DNA of 64,000 nucleotides, from contig NZ_NISY01000003.1 of assembly GCF_007595705.1 (NCBI RefSeq), positions 496,001-560,000 of the forward strand. Direction: 5' to 3'. Source of the stretch: Streptomyces sp. SAJ15. Its GTDB lineage: Bacteria > Actinomycetota > Actinomycetes > Streptomycetales > Streptomycetaceae. This document shows positions 1 to 8,686 of the stretch, one piece after another. Every line of letters begins with the position of its first letter. Within the stretch, counting starts at the first letter, position 1. The notes under the pieces were generated by a model, which was given only the letters and a program-made list of their open reading frames with translations, was not told the origin of the DNA and did no database searches. The position numbers were made by a program, and so were the translations under genes.

Positions 1-2
1 CC

Positions 3-1382
3 CTGGTGGCGGAGCTGGAGGCGGAGCACGGGGCCAAGGGCACACTGCGCCGCGGCGACGGCCCGTATGTGGCGCCGGAGCCGGTCGCCACCGATCTGCG
101 CTTCCCCGGCAAGGCGCTGCTGCTGGAGGGCGGCGGCTTCCTGGTCTCCGACACCACCCGGCACCAGCTCGTGGAGCTGGCCGCCGACGGGGAGACGGTG
201 GTGCGGCGGATCGGCACCGGCGAGCGCGGCCTCGTCGACGGGCCGGCCGAGCAGGCCCGGTTCAGCGAGCCGCAGGGGCTCGCGCTCCTGCCGGACGGCG
301 CGGTGGTCGTCGCCGACACCGTCAACCACGCGCTGCGCCGGCTCGACCCGGCCACCGGCGAGGTGACCACGATCGCCGGCACCGGCCGGCAGTGGTGGCA
401 GGGCTCGGCGACGAGCGGGCCCGCCCGGGAGGTGGACCTCTCCTCGCCGTGGGACCTGGCCTGGTTCGCCGACCGGCTGTGGATCGCGATGGCCGGCGTC
501 CACCAGCTGTGGAGCTACGACCCGGCGGAGGGCACCGTCGAGGTCGCCGCCGGCACGACCAACGAGGGGCTGGTCGACGGGCCCGCGGCCGAGGCGTGGT
601 TCGCCCAGCCCTCGGGGCTCGCCGCCACCGAGGACCGGCTGTGGATCGCCGACTCCGAGACCAGCGCCCTGCGCTGGATCGACCGGGAGCTGGTGGTGCA
701 CACCGTCGTCGGCACCGGACTCTTCGACTTCGGCCACCGCGACGGCGCCGCCGACCAGGCGCTGTTCCAGCACCCGCTGGGCGTCACCGCGCTGCCCGAC
801 GGCTCGGTCGCGGTCAGCGACACGTACAACCACGCGCTGCGTCGCTACGAGCCCGCCACCGGCGAGGTCACCACCCTCGCCACCGATCTGCGCGAGCCCT
901 CCGACGCGGTGCTGGTCGACGGGGACATCGTGGTGGTGGAGTCAGCGCGGCACCGGCTGACGCGGCTGCGCCTGCCCGAGGAGGCCGTGCGGGTGGAGGC
1001 GGTGGCGCACCGCACCCAGCGCGCGGCCACCGAGGTCGCCCCGGGCGGCCTCCGGCTGGACGTGATCTTCCAGGCCCCGGCCGGTCAGAAGCTCGACACC
1101 CGCTACGGGCCGTCGACCCGGCTGCTGGTCAGCTCCACCCCGCCGGAGCTGCTGGCGCAGGGCGCGGGCCAGGGAACCGATCTGAGCCGGGAACTGGTGC
1201 TCGCCGACGGTGTCACGGAGGGCGTGCTGCACGTCTCCGCGATGGCCGCCTCCTGCGACGACGACCCGGCCAACGAGTACCCCGCCTGCCACGTCCACCA
1301 ACAGGACTGGGGCGTGCCGGTCCGCGTGACCGCGGAGGGCACGCCCCGGCTGCCGCTGGTGCTGGCGGGCATGGACGCCTGA
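3..1382 (+). CDS. NHL-repeat protein, 5′ end outside window
   Basis: The frame is open to the left edge, so this is the C-terminal part (about 459 residues) of a longer protein. The visible part is a beta-propeller of NHL type. Repeated blades carry motifs such as FSEPQGLALLPDG, VADTVNHALRRLD and VSDTYNHALRRYE, each followed by a GEVTT(I/L)A strand. In streptomycetes such propellers usually sit behind a TlpA/thioredoxin-like domain in a protein of roughly 600 residues. That domain would lie upstream and cannot be checked here. The last 110 residues are a beta-rich tail outside the propeller, with one CDDDPANEYPAC Cys pair. The GTG at position 6 is probably an internal Val codon. A scaffold or redox role is inference from the family. 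Confidence 0.8.
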   Translation: MVAELEAEHGAKGTLRRGDGPYVAPEPVATDLRFPGKALLLEGGGFLVSDTTRHQLVELAADGETVVRRIGTGERGLVDGPAEQARFSEPQGLALLPDGAVVVADTVNHALRRLDPATGEVTTIAGTGRQWWQGSATSGPAREVDLSSPWDLAWFADRLWIAMAGVHQLWSYDPAEGTVEVAAGTTNEGLVDGPAAEAWFAQPSGLAATEDRLWIADSETSALRWIDRELVVHTVVGTGLFDFGHRDGAADQALFQHPLGVTALPDGSVAVSDTYNHALRRYEPATGEVTTLATDLREPSDAVLVDGDIVVVESARHRLTRLRLPEEAVRVEAVAHRTQRAATEVAPGGLRLDVIFQAPAGQKLDTRYGPSTRLLVSSTPPELLAQGAGQGTDLSRELVLADGVTEGVLHVSAMAASCDDDPANEYPACHVHQQDWGVPVRVTAEGTPRLPLVLAGMDA

Positions 1383-1458
1383 CGTCGTTCGGGTCCGGGC
1401 TCTCGGCCCCGGACGCTTCGGTGCGGGCGCCCGGCCTCGGGCGCTTCGGTGCGGGCGC

Positions 1459-2316
1459 TCAGAGGAGGGCGTCGGCGACGTCCTGCTGCCAGGCGGTGAC
1501 GGTCGGGTCGGAGACGAACAGGTCCGAGACCGGCGAGCGGCGCGGCTGACCGACGTAGGTCGCGCCGTCCTCCTTCATCAGGTCCACCGAGATCGACGTG
1601 GCGTGCGGGCGCTTGCCGTCGTCCTGCTGGTCCGCCGGGCTGGTGTTCAGCCCGGCGTAGGCCGACTCGCCCGGCTTCAGGGTCACCACGGCCTGCGGGT
1701 GGGTGTCCCGGCGCTTGTCGGCGGAGCCGTCCAGGTCGGGGCCGAAGGTCACCACCGGGTAGCCGATCACCGTGCAGCTGCGGCTGCCGGTGTTGGTCAG
1801 GGTGATCAGCTGGTAGTTGACCGGGCGCTTGGCGGGGGCGACGCCGAGCGAGGTGCCGGCGTTGGTGCACGGCGTGATGGCGCCCTTCTCGGTGCCGCCG
1901 CCGGTGCCGCCGTTCTTCGCGGTGTCCGAACCGCCGTTCTTCTCGGCGCCGGTGCCACCGCTCTTCTCGGTGCCGGTGCCGGTGCCGGTGCCGGTGCCGC
2001 CGTTCTTGCCCTGGGTGCCGGAGCCGCCCGTCACGTCGGTCGCGCCGGAGCCGGGCTTGTGGGCGCCGCCCCCCGTACCGCCGGTGCCGCCGGTCTTCCC
2101 GGTCGACGCGGCGTCCGCCTCGGTGCCCCCGGCACCCTGCGGCGCGTCCGCCTCCGGCGTCACCGTGGTGCTCGCCTGGCCCCGGGACTTCTTCACCCCG
2201 TCGTCGTCGGAGCCGCAGGCGCTCAGCACGACCGTGGCGGCCAGCGCGGCCACGGCGGTGGCGGCGATGCGAACGGAGTGGAGGCGGGCGCGGCGGGCGG
2301 CGGAGTTGATGCTCAT
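1459..2316 (-). CDS. DUF4232 lipoprotein
   Basis: A 285-residue exported lipoprotein. The N-terminus has basic residues, then a hydrophobic stretch (VAALAATVVL) and the lipobox LSAC, so Cys is predicted to be lipidated. Residues about 40–150 form a Gly/Thr/Lys-rich low-complexity linker with GTGTGTGT and EKNGG repeats. The C-terminal 135 residues match DUF4232: an opening Cys (ITPCTNAG), LTNTGSRSCTVIGYP and a conserved GESAYAGL-type strand. The ATG is preceded by GGGGAC at good spacing. The family has no known enzymatic role; cell-envelope location is the safe statement. It lies 167 bp downstream of the SARP regulator on the same strand, and heptamer repeats in that gap suggest it could be a target of that regulator. 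Confidence 0.85.
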   Translation of the reverse strand: MSINSAARRARLHSVRIAATAVAALAATVVLSACGSDDDGVKKSRGQASTTVTPEADAPQGAGGTEADAASTGKTGGTGGTGGGAHKPGSGATDVTGGSGTQGKNGGTGTGTGTGTEKSGGTGAEKNGGSDTAKNGGTGGGTEKGAITPCTNAGTSLGVAPAKRPVNYQLITLTNTGSRSCTVIGYPVVTFGPDLDGSADKRRDTHPQAVVTLKPGESAYAGLNTSPADQQDDGKRPHATSISVDLMKEDGATYVGQPRRSPVSDLFVSDPTVTAWQQDVADALL

Positions 2317-2425
2317 GACGGGTCCCCCGAAAGTGAAGCGAGCGGCTGGTGACGGCCTGTCGGTCGGTACGGCTATGAGCCTGCCGTGCCACGCTGCCGC
2401 TTCACTGCCAGCGCGTTGCCGCGCC

Positions 2426-2443
2426 GCTAACGTCTCGCTAACG
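2426..2443. promoter_or_regulatory. Candidate SARP operator: two heptamers 11 bp apart
   Basis: GCTAACG occurs at 2426–2432 and again at 2437–2443, an exact 11-bp period. Related CAACG/TAACG heptamers follow at 2461 and 2483. SARP-family regulators are known to bind direct heptamer repeats spaced by one helical turn. The site lies upstream of the DUF4232 lipoprotein and immediately after the SARP gene. Binding is inference. Confidence 0.4.
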
Positions 2444-2483
2444 CGATCGGGTTGCCCGTCGTCAACGGCCGCGACCGCATCCC

Positions 2484-4556
2484 CTAACGCGGCTCCGTCG
2501 GGCCCTCCTCGTCCTGGGCGAACAGCTTGACCAGGTCCGTCATGACGTACCGGTTGGTGGCCTCCTCGTCGATCAGGTGCATCTCGGCCAGCCGGTCCAG
2601 CGCGTCCCTGGTGCGCTCGGGGTCGGCGCCGGCCACCTCGGCCACCGCGGCCGCGTCCACCTCTCGGGCGAAGCTGGTGCCGAGGGTGGCGAGGAGCCGT
2701 ACGTCGTCGGCCGAGAGCCGGGCGACGGAGGCCCGCAGGGCCGCCGACACGCCGGTGTCCTCGGCGGAGAGCAGGGCGAGTCGCTGGCGTTCGTCGCGCA
2801 GCGCGGCCGCGAGGCGGGCGAGCCGCCAGCGGGGGCGGGCGGTGAGCTGGGCGGCGGCCGCGCGCAGCGCCAGCGGCAGCCCGTTGCAGAGCGCGACCAG
2901 CTCCTGGGCCGCCGCCGGATCCTCGGCGACGCGATCGGGCCCGAGCACGGCGCCGAGCAGCGCCACGCCGTCCTCGGGGCCGAGCGCGTGCAGCCGCAGC
3001 GAGCGAGCCGAGTCGGTGGCCACCAGCCCGTCCAGCCGGCTGCGGCTGGTCACCAGGGTCACGCAGTTCAGGCCGGCCGGCAGCAGTGGACGCACCTGGG
3101 CGGAGCTGCCCGCGTTGTCCAGCACCACCAGCAGCCGGCGGCCGGCCGCCAGCGACCGGTACAGCGCGGAGGCCGCCTCCACCGACTCGGGTATGCGGTC
3201 GGCGGCCACACCCAGGGTCAGCAGGAAGTCCCGCAGGACGTGGGCGGGTTCGGCGGCCTCCTGCGCGCTGAACCCGCGCAGGTCGGCGAAGAGCCGCCCG
3301 TCGGGGAAGGCCCTCGCGTGCGCGTGCCCCCAGCGCACCGCCAGCGCCGTCTTGCCGACTCCCGCCGGCCCGGTCACCAGGGCCACCCTGCTGTCCTCCG
3401 CGCACTCCGCCTCCGGCAGCGCCAGCCGGGTGAGCTGCGCCAACTCCGCGTCCCGGCCCAGGAATCCGGCGGGCGGCCGGGGCAGCAGCTGCGGCGCGGG
3501 CGTCGCGGGGGCGTCGCTCCCCGAGGCGGCGGGGCTCTCCGGCCGCGCCCATCGCGGGCGGGGCGCGGCGGCCTCGGTCCCGCCCGCCGGACCCACGCCC
3601 CAGGACACGGCGGGGGTGTCTCCCGGCTGCTGCGGGGCCGTGGTGTCCCTCGGCCCGCCGAGGCCGGAGCCGAGGCCAGAGACGGGGCCAGAGACGGGGC
3701 CGGGGCCGAGGCCGGAGCCGAGGCCGGAGCCGAGGCCGGGGCCGGCGGGGGACGGCGCCCCGTACGGAGCGGGCCGACCGGCCGGGCGGCCGTGCGTCTC
3801 CGGACGGCGGGTCGGCGCCCCGGTGATGATCTCCTCGTACGCCCCGCGCAGCCGTTCGCCCGGATCGACGCCGAGGTCGTCGGCGAGCATCCGGCGGGTG
3901 CGGTGGTAGCAGTCGATGGCGTCGGACTGCCGGCCGATGCGGTAGAGGGCGAGCATGAGGGCGGCCACGAGCCCCTCGCGGAGGGGGTGGGCGGCGGCCT
4001 GGGGGGCCAGGGCGGCGGCGGCGCGGTCGTGTTCGCCCAGCGTGACGTGGGCGGTGGCGAGGGACTCCACGGCGGCCAGCCGGCGCTCCTCCAGGGCGTG
4101 CGCGGCCGCGGCGAACGGGGGGCTGGAGACGGTGCCGGTCAGGGCCGGGCCGCGCCACAGCGACAGCGCCTCGCGGAGCAGGTCGATGGCGTGGGCCGGC
4201 TCGTCCTCCGGCCGGGCCAGCGCGGCCAGTTCGCTGAACCGGTGCGCGTCCACCAGCGTCTCCGGGGTGCGCAGCCGGTAGGCGCGGCCGACGGTGTCCA
4301 GCTCGACGCCGTACGCCTCCGCGCCCCCGGTGGCGAGGGCGGCGCGGAGCTGGGAGACATGGCCCTGGATGACCGTGCGCGCGTGGACCGGCGGCTCCTC
4401 CTCCCACAGGCAGGCGATCAACTGCTCCACCGAGACGGTGGTGTTGGGCTGGAGCAGCAGCATGGCCAGCACGCTGCGCCGCTTGGTCGGGCCCAGGGGC
4501 AGCGGTCCGTGCCCGGGGGTGGTGACGGCGACCGGGCCGAGCAGTCCGAACTCCAC
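2484..4556 (-). CDS. AfsR-like SARP regulator with NTPase domain, no TPR tail
   Basis: A 690-residue transcriptional activator. Residues 1–95 form the OmpR-like winged helix (FGLLGPVAV, then RSVLAMLLLQPN and the LIACLWEEEPP helix). Residues 100–245 are the bacterial transcriptional activation domain. Residues 250–365 are a Gly/Pro/Ser linker with GLGSGLGSGLG repeats. The rest is an NB-ARC-type NTPase with Walker A GPAGVGKTAL and an LLVVLDNAG Walker B. AfsR of S. coelicolor is longer because it ends in TPRs, which are absent here. The GTG start at 4556 is preceded by GGAAGG inside the end of the M18 peptidase gene, whose TGA stop ends 1 bp before this start, so the two are translationally coupled. 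The regulated pathway is unknown. The adjacent lipoprotein is a candidate target. Confidence 0.85.
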   Translation of the reverse strand: MEFGLLGPVAVTTPGHGPLPLGPTKRRSVLAMLLLQPNTTVSVEQLIACLWEEEPPVHARTVIQGHVSQLRAALATGGAEAYGVELDTVGRAYRLRTPETLVDAHRFSELAALARPEDEPAHAIDLLREALSLWRGPALTGTVSSPPFAAAAHALEERRLAAVESLATAHVTLGEHDRAAAALAPQAAAHPLREGLVAALMLALYRIGRQSDAIDCYHRTRRMLADDLGVDPGERLRGAYEEIITGAPTRRPETHGRPAGRPAPYGAPSPAGPGLGSGLGSGLGPGPVSGPVSGLGSGLGGPRDTTAPQQPGDTPAVSWGVGPAGGTEAAAPRPRWARPESPAASGSDAPATPAPQLLPRPPAGFLGRDAELAQLTRLALPEAECAEDSRVALVTGPAGVGKTALAVRWGHAHARAFPDGRLFADLRGFSAQEAAEPAHVLRDFLLTLGVAADRIPESVEAASALYRSLAAGRRLLVVLDNAGSSAQVRPLLPAGLNCVTLVTSRSRLDGLVATDSARSLRLHALGPEDGVALLGAVLGPDRVAEDPAAAQELVALCNGLPLALRAAAAQLTARPRWRLARLAAALRDERQRLALLSAEDTGVSAALRASVARLSADDVRLLATLGTSFAREVDAAAVAEVAGADPERTRDALDRLAEMHLIDEEATNRYVMTDLVKLFAQDEEGPTEPR

Positions 4557-4557
4557 C

Positions 4558-5862
4558 TCAGCCTTCCAGGAACGAGGCGAGCGCGGTGGCCAGCAGATGG
4601 GGGTCCTCCGCGCCGCACAGCTCGCGCGCCGAGTGCATGGACAGGATCGCGACACCGATGTCGACGGTGGTGATGCCGTGTCGGGCGGCGGTGATGGGGC
4701 CGATGGTGGTGCCGCAGGGCACCGCGTTGTTGGAGACGAAGCTCTGCCACGGCACGCCGGCGCGCTCGCAGGCGGCGGCGAAGACGGACCGGCCGCGGCC
4801 GTCGGTGGCGTACCGCTGGTTGACGTTGACCTTGAGGATGGGGCCGCCGTTGGGCACCGGGTGGTGGCCCGGCTCGTGTCGGTCGGCGTAGTTGGGGTGG
4901 ACGGCGTGGCCGGTGTCGGAGGACAGGCAGACGGTGCCGGCGAGGGACCGCGCCCGGTCCTCGTAGCCGCCGCCGCGGGCGAAGACCGAGCGCTCCAGCA
5001 CGTTGCCGAGCAGCGGGCCCTCGGCGCCGGTGTCGGACTGGCTGCCGTTCTCCTCGTGGTCGAAGGCGGCGAGCACCGGGATGTACGGCAGCGGGGTGGT
5101 GCGGTCGGTGCGGGAGGCGACGGCGGCGAGCGCGGCCGTACCGGCGTGCACCGACAGCAGGTTGTCCATCCGCGGACCGGCGACCAGCTCCCGGTCGCGG
5201 CCCAGATAGGCCGGGGGCTCCACGCTGTGCGTCATCAGGTCCCAGCCGGTGATGTCGGCCGCGTGCACCCCGCACTCCTCGGCGAGGAAGCGCAGCAGGT
5301 CGCCCTCGCGGGTGTCGCCGAGGCCCCAGACGGGGGTCATGTGGCGCTGGCGGTCGAGCTTGAGGCCCTCGGTGTTGACCGACCGGTCGAGGTGGATGGC
5401 GAGTTGGGGCACGCGCAGCAGGGGTCTGTCGATGTTGACCAGGCGTTCGCCGCCGTCGCGCAGCGAGAGCCGGCCGGCGAGCCCCAGGTCGCGGTCGAGC
5501 CAGGTGTTGAGCAGCGGGCCGCCGTAGATCTCGACGGCGATCTGCCGCCAGCCGTGCGCGCCGGTGTCCGGGATCGGCTTCACCCGCAGGTTGGGCGAGT
5601 CGGTGTGGGCGCCCACGATGCGGTACGGGGTGGCGGGGCTCGCGCCCTCGGGCACGTACCAGGCGACGATCGCGCCGCCGCGGAGCACGTACTTGCCGCC
5701 CGCCTGGCCGTCCCAGGCGTCGGTCTCCTCGACCTGACGGAAGCCGGCCTTCTCCAGGCGCTCGGCGGCGGCTGCCACCGCGTGGTACGGGGAGGGGCCG
5801 GCCGCGAGGAAGGAGAGCAGGTCGTCGGTGTGGCCGCGGTCGAAGCGGTACGCGTAGCTCAT
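4558..5862 (-). CDS. apeB: M18 family aspartyl aminopeptidase
   Basis: A 434-residue cytosolic metallo-aminopeptidase that removes N-terminal acidic residues from peptides. The M18 signatures are clear: GAHTDSPNLRVKP (first metal ligand region, about residue 88), DHEENGSQSDTGAEGP (catalytic Glu pair plus a metal ligand, about residue 270) and a C-terminal block with SSDTGHAVHPNY and the GTTIGPITAA strand. The length matches bacterial homologues. The ATG start is the first in the frame and gives the family's usual N-terminus (DDLLSFLAAGPSPYHA). It is the first gene of a two-gene unit with the SARP regulator, which starts directly after its stop. The functional link between the two is not obvious. 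Confidence 0.9.
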   Translation of the reverse strand: MSYAYRFDRGHTDDLLSFLAAGPSPYHAVAAAAERLEKAGFRQVEETDAWDGQAGGKYVLRGGAIVAWYVPEGASPATPYRIVGAHTDSPNLRVKPIPDTGAHGWRQIAVEIYGGPLLNTWLDRDLGLAGRLSLRDGGERLVNIDRPLLRVPQLAIHLDRSVNTEGLKLDRQRHMTPVWGLGDTREGDLLRFLAEECGVHAADITGWDLMTHSVEPPAYLGRDRELVAGPRMDNLLSVHAGTAALAAVASRTDRTTPLPYIPVLAAFDHEENGSQSDTGAEGPLLGNVLERSVFARGGGYEDRARSLAGTVCLSSDTGHAVHPNYADRHEPGHHPVPNGGPILKVNVNQRYATDGRGRSVFAAACERAGVPWQSFVSNNAVPCGTTIGPITAARHGITTVDIGVAILSMHSARELCGAEDPHLLATALASFLEG

Positions 5863-5881
5863 GTCCTCAGGATAAGGAGCG

Positions 5882-5916
5882 GCCGGGGCCCGCTCCTTGG
5901 AGGAACGGGCCCCGGC
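5882..5916 (-). terminator. Hairpin terminator after acyl-CoA dehydrogenase
   Basis: Arms 5882–5897 and 5901–5916 pair over 16 bp with one mismatch around a 3-nt loop. It lies about 47 bp beyond the acyl-CoA dehydrogenase stop on the minus strand and separates that gene from the M18 peptidase. Confidence 0.7.
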
Positions 5917-5962
5917 GCGGGGTCGAGGGGGAGATCCCCCCGGGGATGAGCCGTCGGCGGGC

Positions 5963-7789
5963 CTAGTAGGCGGCCTCGTCCAGCTCCATCAGCGACTGGT
6001 CGACGCTCTCGGCGATCGTGCGCTGCACGGAGACGCCCGGCAGGATCTCCTTGGCGAAGAACTTCGCGGCGGCGATCTTTCCGGTGTAGAAGGCCACGTC
6101 CTTGGCGGAGGCGGACGGCAGCTTGTCGGCGGCGACGGCGGCACCCTTGAGCAGCAGGTAGCCGAGGGCCACGTCACCGGTGGCCATCAGCAGCCGGGTG
6201 GCGTTGAGGCCGACCTTGTAGATGGCCTTGACGTCCTGCTCGGTGGCGGCGAGGTCGGTCAGCATGGCGCCGACGATCCCCTCCAGGTCCACCGCGGCCT
6301 TGGCGAGCTGGTCGCGGGCGGCGGCCAGGTCCTCGCCGCCGGCGGCCTCGGCCAGGAACTTCTTGATCTCCTCGGAGAGGGCGGTGAGCGCCAGGCCCTG
6401 GTCGCGGACGATCTTCCGGAAGAAGAAGTCCTGGCCCTGGATGGCGGTGGTGCCCTCGTAGAGGGTGTCGATCTTGGCGTCCCGGATGTACTGCTCCAGC
6501 GGGTACTCCTGGAGGTAGCCGGAGCCGCCGATGGTCTGCAGGGACTGGGCCAGCTGCTCGTACGCCTTCTCCGAGCCGTAGCCCTTGACGATGGGCAGCA
6601 GCAGGTCGTTGAGGCGGTTCGCGGCGGAGGCGTCCTCGCCGGCGGCGGTCAGGACCTCGATCTCGTCCTGGACGCTGGCGGTGTAGAGGACGAGCGCGCG
6701 CAGACCCTCGGCGTACGCCTTCTGGGTCATCAGCGAGCGACGCACGTCGGGGTGGTGGGTGATGGAGACGCGCGGCGAGGCCTTGTCGGTGAAGGCGGCC
6801 AGGTCCGGGCCCTGCACCCGCTCCTTGGCGTACTCCAGGGCGTTGAGGTAGCCGGTGGAGAGGGTGGCCATGGCCTTCGTGCCGACCATCATCCGGGCGA
6901 ACTCGATGATCTTGAACATCTGGCGGATGCCGTCGTGCTTCTCGCCGAGCAGCCAGCCCTTGGCCGGGTGGTTGGCGCCGAAGGTCATCTCACAGGTGTT
7001 GGACGCCTTCAGGCCCATCTTGTGCTCGACGTTGGTGGCGTAGACGCCGTTGCGCTCGCCGAGCTCGCCGGTCTCCCAGTCGAAGTCGTACTTCGGGACG
7101 ACGAACAGCGACAGGCCCTTGGTGCCCGGGCCCGCGCCCTCCGGACGCGCCAGCACGAAGTGGATGATGTTCTCGGAGAGGTCGTGCTCACCCGAGGTGA
7201 TGAAGCGCTTGACGCCCTCGATGTGCCAGGAGCCGTCCTCCTGCTTGATCGCCTTGGTGCGGCCGGCGCCCACGTCCGAGCCGGCGTCCGGCTCGGTCAG
7301 CACCATGGTGGAGCCCCACTGCTTCTCCACCATCTGCTGGGCGATCTTCAGCTGCTCCTCGGTGCCCTCCTGGTGCAGCACGCCGGCGAAGGCCGGGCCG
7401 GACGCGTACATCCATATCGGGGTGTTGGAGCCCAGGATCGTCTCCGCGCAGGCCCAGAGCAGCGAGCGCGGGCAGGCGGTGCCGCCGAGGTCCTCCGGCA
7501 CGCCCAGGCGCCACCACTCGGCGTCCATGTACGCCTCGTAGCTCTTCCGGAAGGAGGCCGGGACGGGGGCGGTGTTGGTCTCGGGGTCGAAGACCGGCGG
7601 GTTCCGGTCGCTGTCCGCGTAGGAGTCGGCGAGCTCGTTCTCCGAGAGCCGGGCGATCTCGGAGAGCACGCTCTTGGCGGTCTCGACGTCCATCTCAGCG
7701 AACGGGCCGGTGCCGTACAGCTTGTCGCGGCCGAGAACCTCGAAGAGGTTGAACTCGATGTCGCGGAGATTCGACTTGTAGTGCCCCAT
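5963..7789 (-). CDS. Acyl-CoA dehydrogenase
   Basis: A 608-residue FAD enzyme that introduces the alpha,beta double bond in acyl-CoA during fatty-acid beta-oxidation. It has the long architecture with an N-terminal helical extension ([20 protein letters not shown]). Signatures are [17 protein letters not shown] (substrate/FAD loop), [13 protein letters not shown], and [16 protein letters not shown] with the catalytic Glu. A C-terminal helical domain of about 130 residues follows. A longer reading from ATG 7852 adds 21 residues ([10 protein letters not shown]…). I prefer ATG 7789 because it gives the conserved family N-terminus. An inverted repeat TACC-N4-GGTA at 7858–7869 sits where a promoter or operator would be expected. 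The substrate chain length cannot be read from sequence. Confidence 0.9.
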   Translation of the reverse strand: MGHYKSNLRDIEFNLFEVLGRDKLYGTGPFAEMDVETAKSVLSEIARLSENELADSYADSDRNPPVFDPETNTAPVPASFRKSYEAYMDAEWWRLGVPEDLGGTACPRSLLWACAETILGSNTPIWMYASGPAFAGVLHQEGTEEQLKIAQQMVEKQWGSTMVLTEPDAGSDVGAGRTKAIKQEDGSWHIEGVKRFITSGEHDLSENIIHFVLARPEGAGPGTKGLSLFVVPKYDFDWETGELGERNGVYATNVEHKMGLKASNTCEMTFGANHPAKGWLLGEKHDGIRQMFKIIEFARMMVGTKAMATLSTGYLNALEYAKERVQGPDLAAFTDKASPRVSITHHPDVRRSLMTQKAYAEGLRALVLYTASVQDEIEVLTAAGEDASAANRLNDLLLPIVKGYGSEKAYEQLAQSLQTIGGSGYLQEYPLEQYIRDAKIDTLYEGTTAIQGQDFFFRKIVRDQGLALTALSEEIKKFLAEAAGGEDLAAARDQLAKAAVDLEGIVGAMLTDLAATEQDVKAIYKVGLNATRLLMATGDVALGYLLLKGAAVAADKLPSASAKDVAFYTGKIAAAKFFAKEILPGVSVQRTIAESVDQSLMELDEAAY

Positions 7790-7857
7790 GGCGACGGGCT
7801 CCGTAAGGCTCGGGAGGCAGGACCTCTTCAGGCTTCGATCGGTAGTCGCCATGATGC

Positions 7858-7869
7858 TACCCGTCGGTA
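7858..7869. promoter_or_regulatory. Inverted repeat upstream of acyl-CoA dehydrogenase
   Basis: TACC-CGTC-GGTA lies 69–80 bp upstream of the chosen start. It could be an operator for a fatty-acid-responsive repressor. It is short, so confidence is low. Confidence 0.3.
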
Positions 7870-8006
7870 ATAAGAGGCAACCCTCTATCGGACAACTGTG
7901 ACCAAGGCCCCTGGGTGGAGCCGTCCGGTGACGGCGAGTGGTCGGACGGGCGTCGGGAAACCGCGCCCTTTAGCCGGGGAGCGCCGCAGTCAGTACGCTG
8001 CTGCGC

Positions 8007-8504
8007 ATGTACGGCTACGACCAGAACGCGGGTGTGGGGCAGGGCTACGCGGCGCCGCCGCCACCGCCGCAGCAGCCGCAGATGCACATGTCGCCCGAGA
8101 TGCAGATGCCGGGCTACGGCGAGCAGCCGCTCTACCCCGAGCCGTCGCCGCCGTCGCTGGCCGACGCGGTCCGGGCCTTCACCACGGGGTCGATGTCGGC
8201 CGAGGACTTCCAGCAGATCTTCGCCACCTCCAAGGTCTACTGTCCGCGCGGCGAGAACCCCGGCTTCCTGGCCCTGCACAACACCCAGCAGCCGGTCATC
8301 CCGATGTTCACCTCGCTGAAGGAGCTGCGCCGCTACGCGGGCAAGGAGTCGAAGTACTTCGTGATCACGGGCGCCGAGGTGATCGACCTGCTGCCCACCG
8401 GCTACGGCTTCGTGCTCGACATGGAGGGGGACCACCGGATGGTCTTCGATGCCAAGGCGGTGGAGCAGATGGTCGACTTCGCGATGCGGCGGATGTACGG
8501 ATAG
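8007..8504 (+). CDS. SseB-like domain protein
   Basis: A 165-residue protein. Residues 1–55 are Pro/Gln/Met-rich and disordered, with a run of prolines and QMHMSPEMQMPG. Residues 58–165 form an SseB-type domain: LADAVRAFTTGSMSAEDFQQIF, VYCPRGENPGFLALHN, QPVIPMFTSLKELRRYAG and the hydrophobic VIDLLPTGYGFVLD strand. Bacterial SseB-like domains occur in type VII/ESX-associated and other small actinobacterial proteins, and their activity is unknown. It stands alone between the acyl-CoA dehydrogenase (divergent) and the pirin. The downstream 180 bp hold GC-rich hairpins built on a repeated CCCGCCACGCGGGCGCGG unit. Confidence 0.8.
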   Translation: MYGYDQNAGVGQGYAAPPPPPQQPQMHMSPEMQMPGYGEQPLYPEPSPPSLADAVRAFTTGSMSAEDFQQIFATSKVYCPRGENPGFLALHNTQQPVIPMFTSLKELRRYAGKESKYFVITGAEVIDLLPTGYGFVLDMEGDHRMVFDAKAVEQMVDFAMRRMYG

Positions 8505-8647
8505 CCGGTGGTCCGGGTGCCCGCCGCCGCTGGTGCCCGCCACGCGGGCGCGGGGCCCGGCTCCCGCCACGCGGGCGCGGGCGCGGGGGCCGAGGTGCAT
8601 TCCGGACATGGCTGGGAAATAAAGGCGCTCTTGCGGGTCGTTCACCC

Positions 8648-8662
8648 TTCAACTAAGTTGAA
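8648..8662. promoter_or_regulatory. Perfect palindrome upstream of pirin gene
   Basis: TTCAACTAAGTTGAA is a perfect 15-bp inverted repeat (6-bp arms, 3-bp spacer) ending 24 bp before the pirin start, followed by an extra half-site TTGAAC at 8665–8670. The layout resembles MarR-type operators. No MarR gene is adjacent in this window. Confidence 0.5.
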
Positions 8663-8686
8663 TGTTGAACGACCGAGGAGGCCGTG

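Noticed and set aside
1459..4407. Single very long minus-strand frame joining lipoprotein and SARP region
   Set aside because: The upstream part is out of the SARP frame and Arg/Pro-rich. The lipoprotein has its own start and RBS at 2316.
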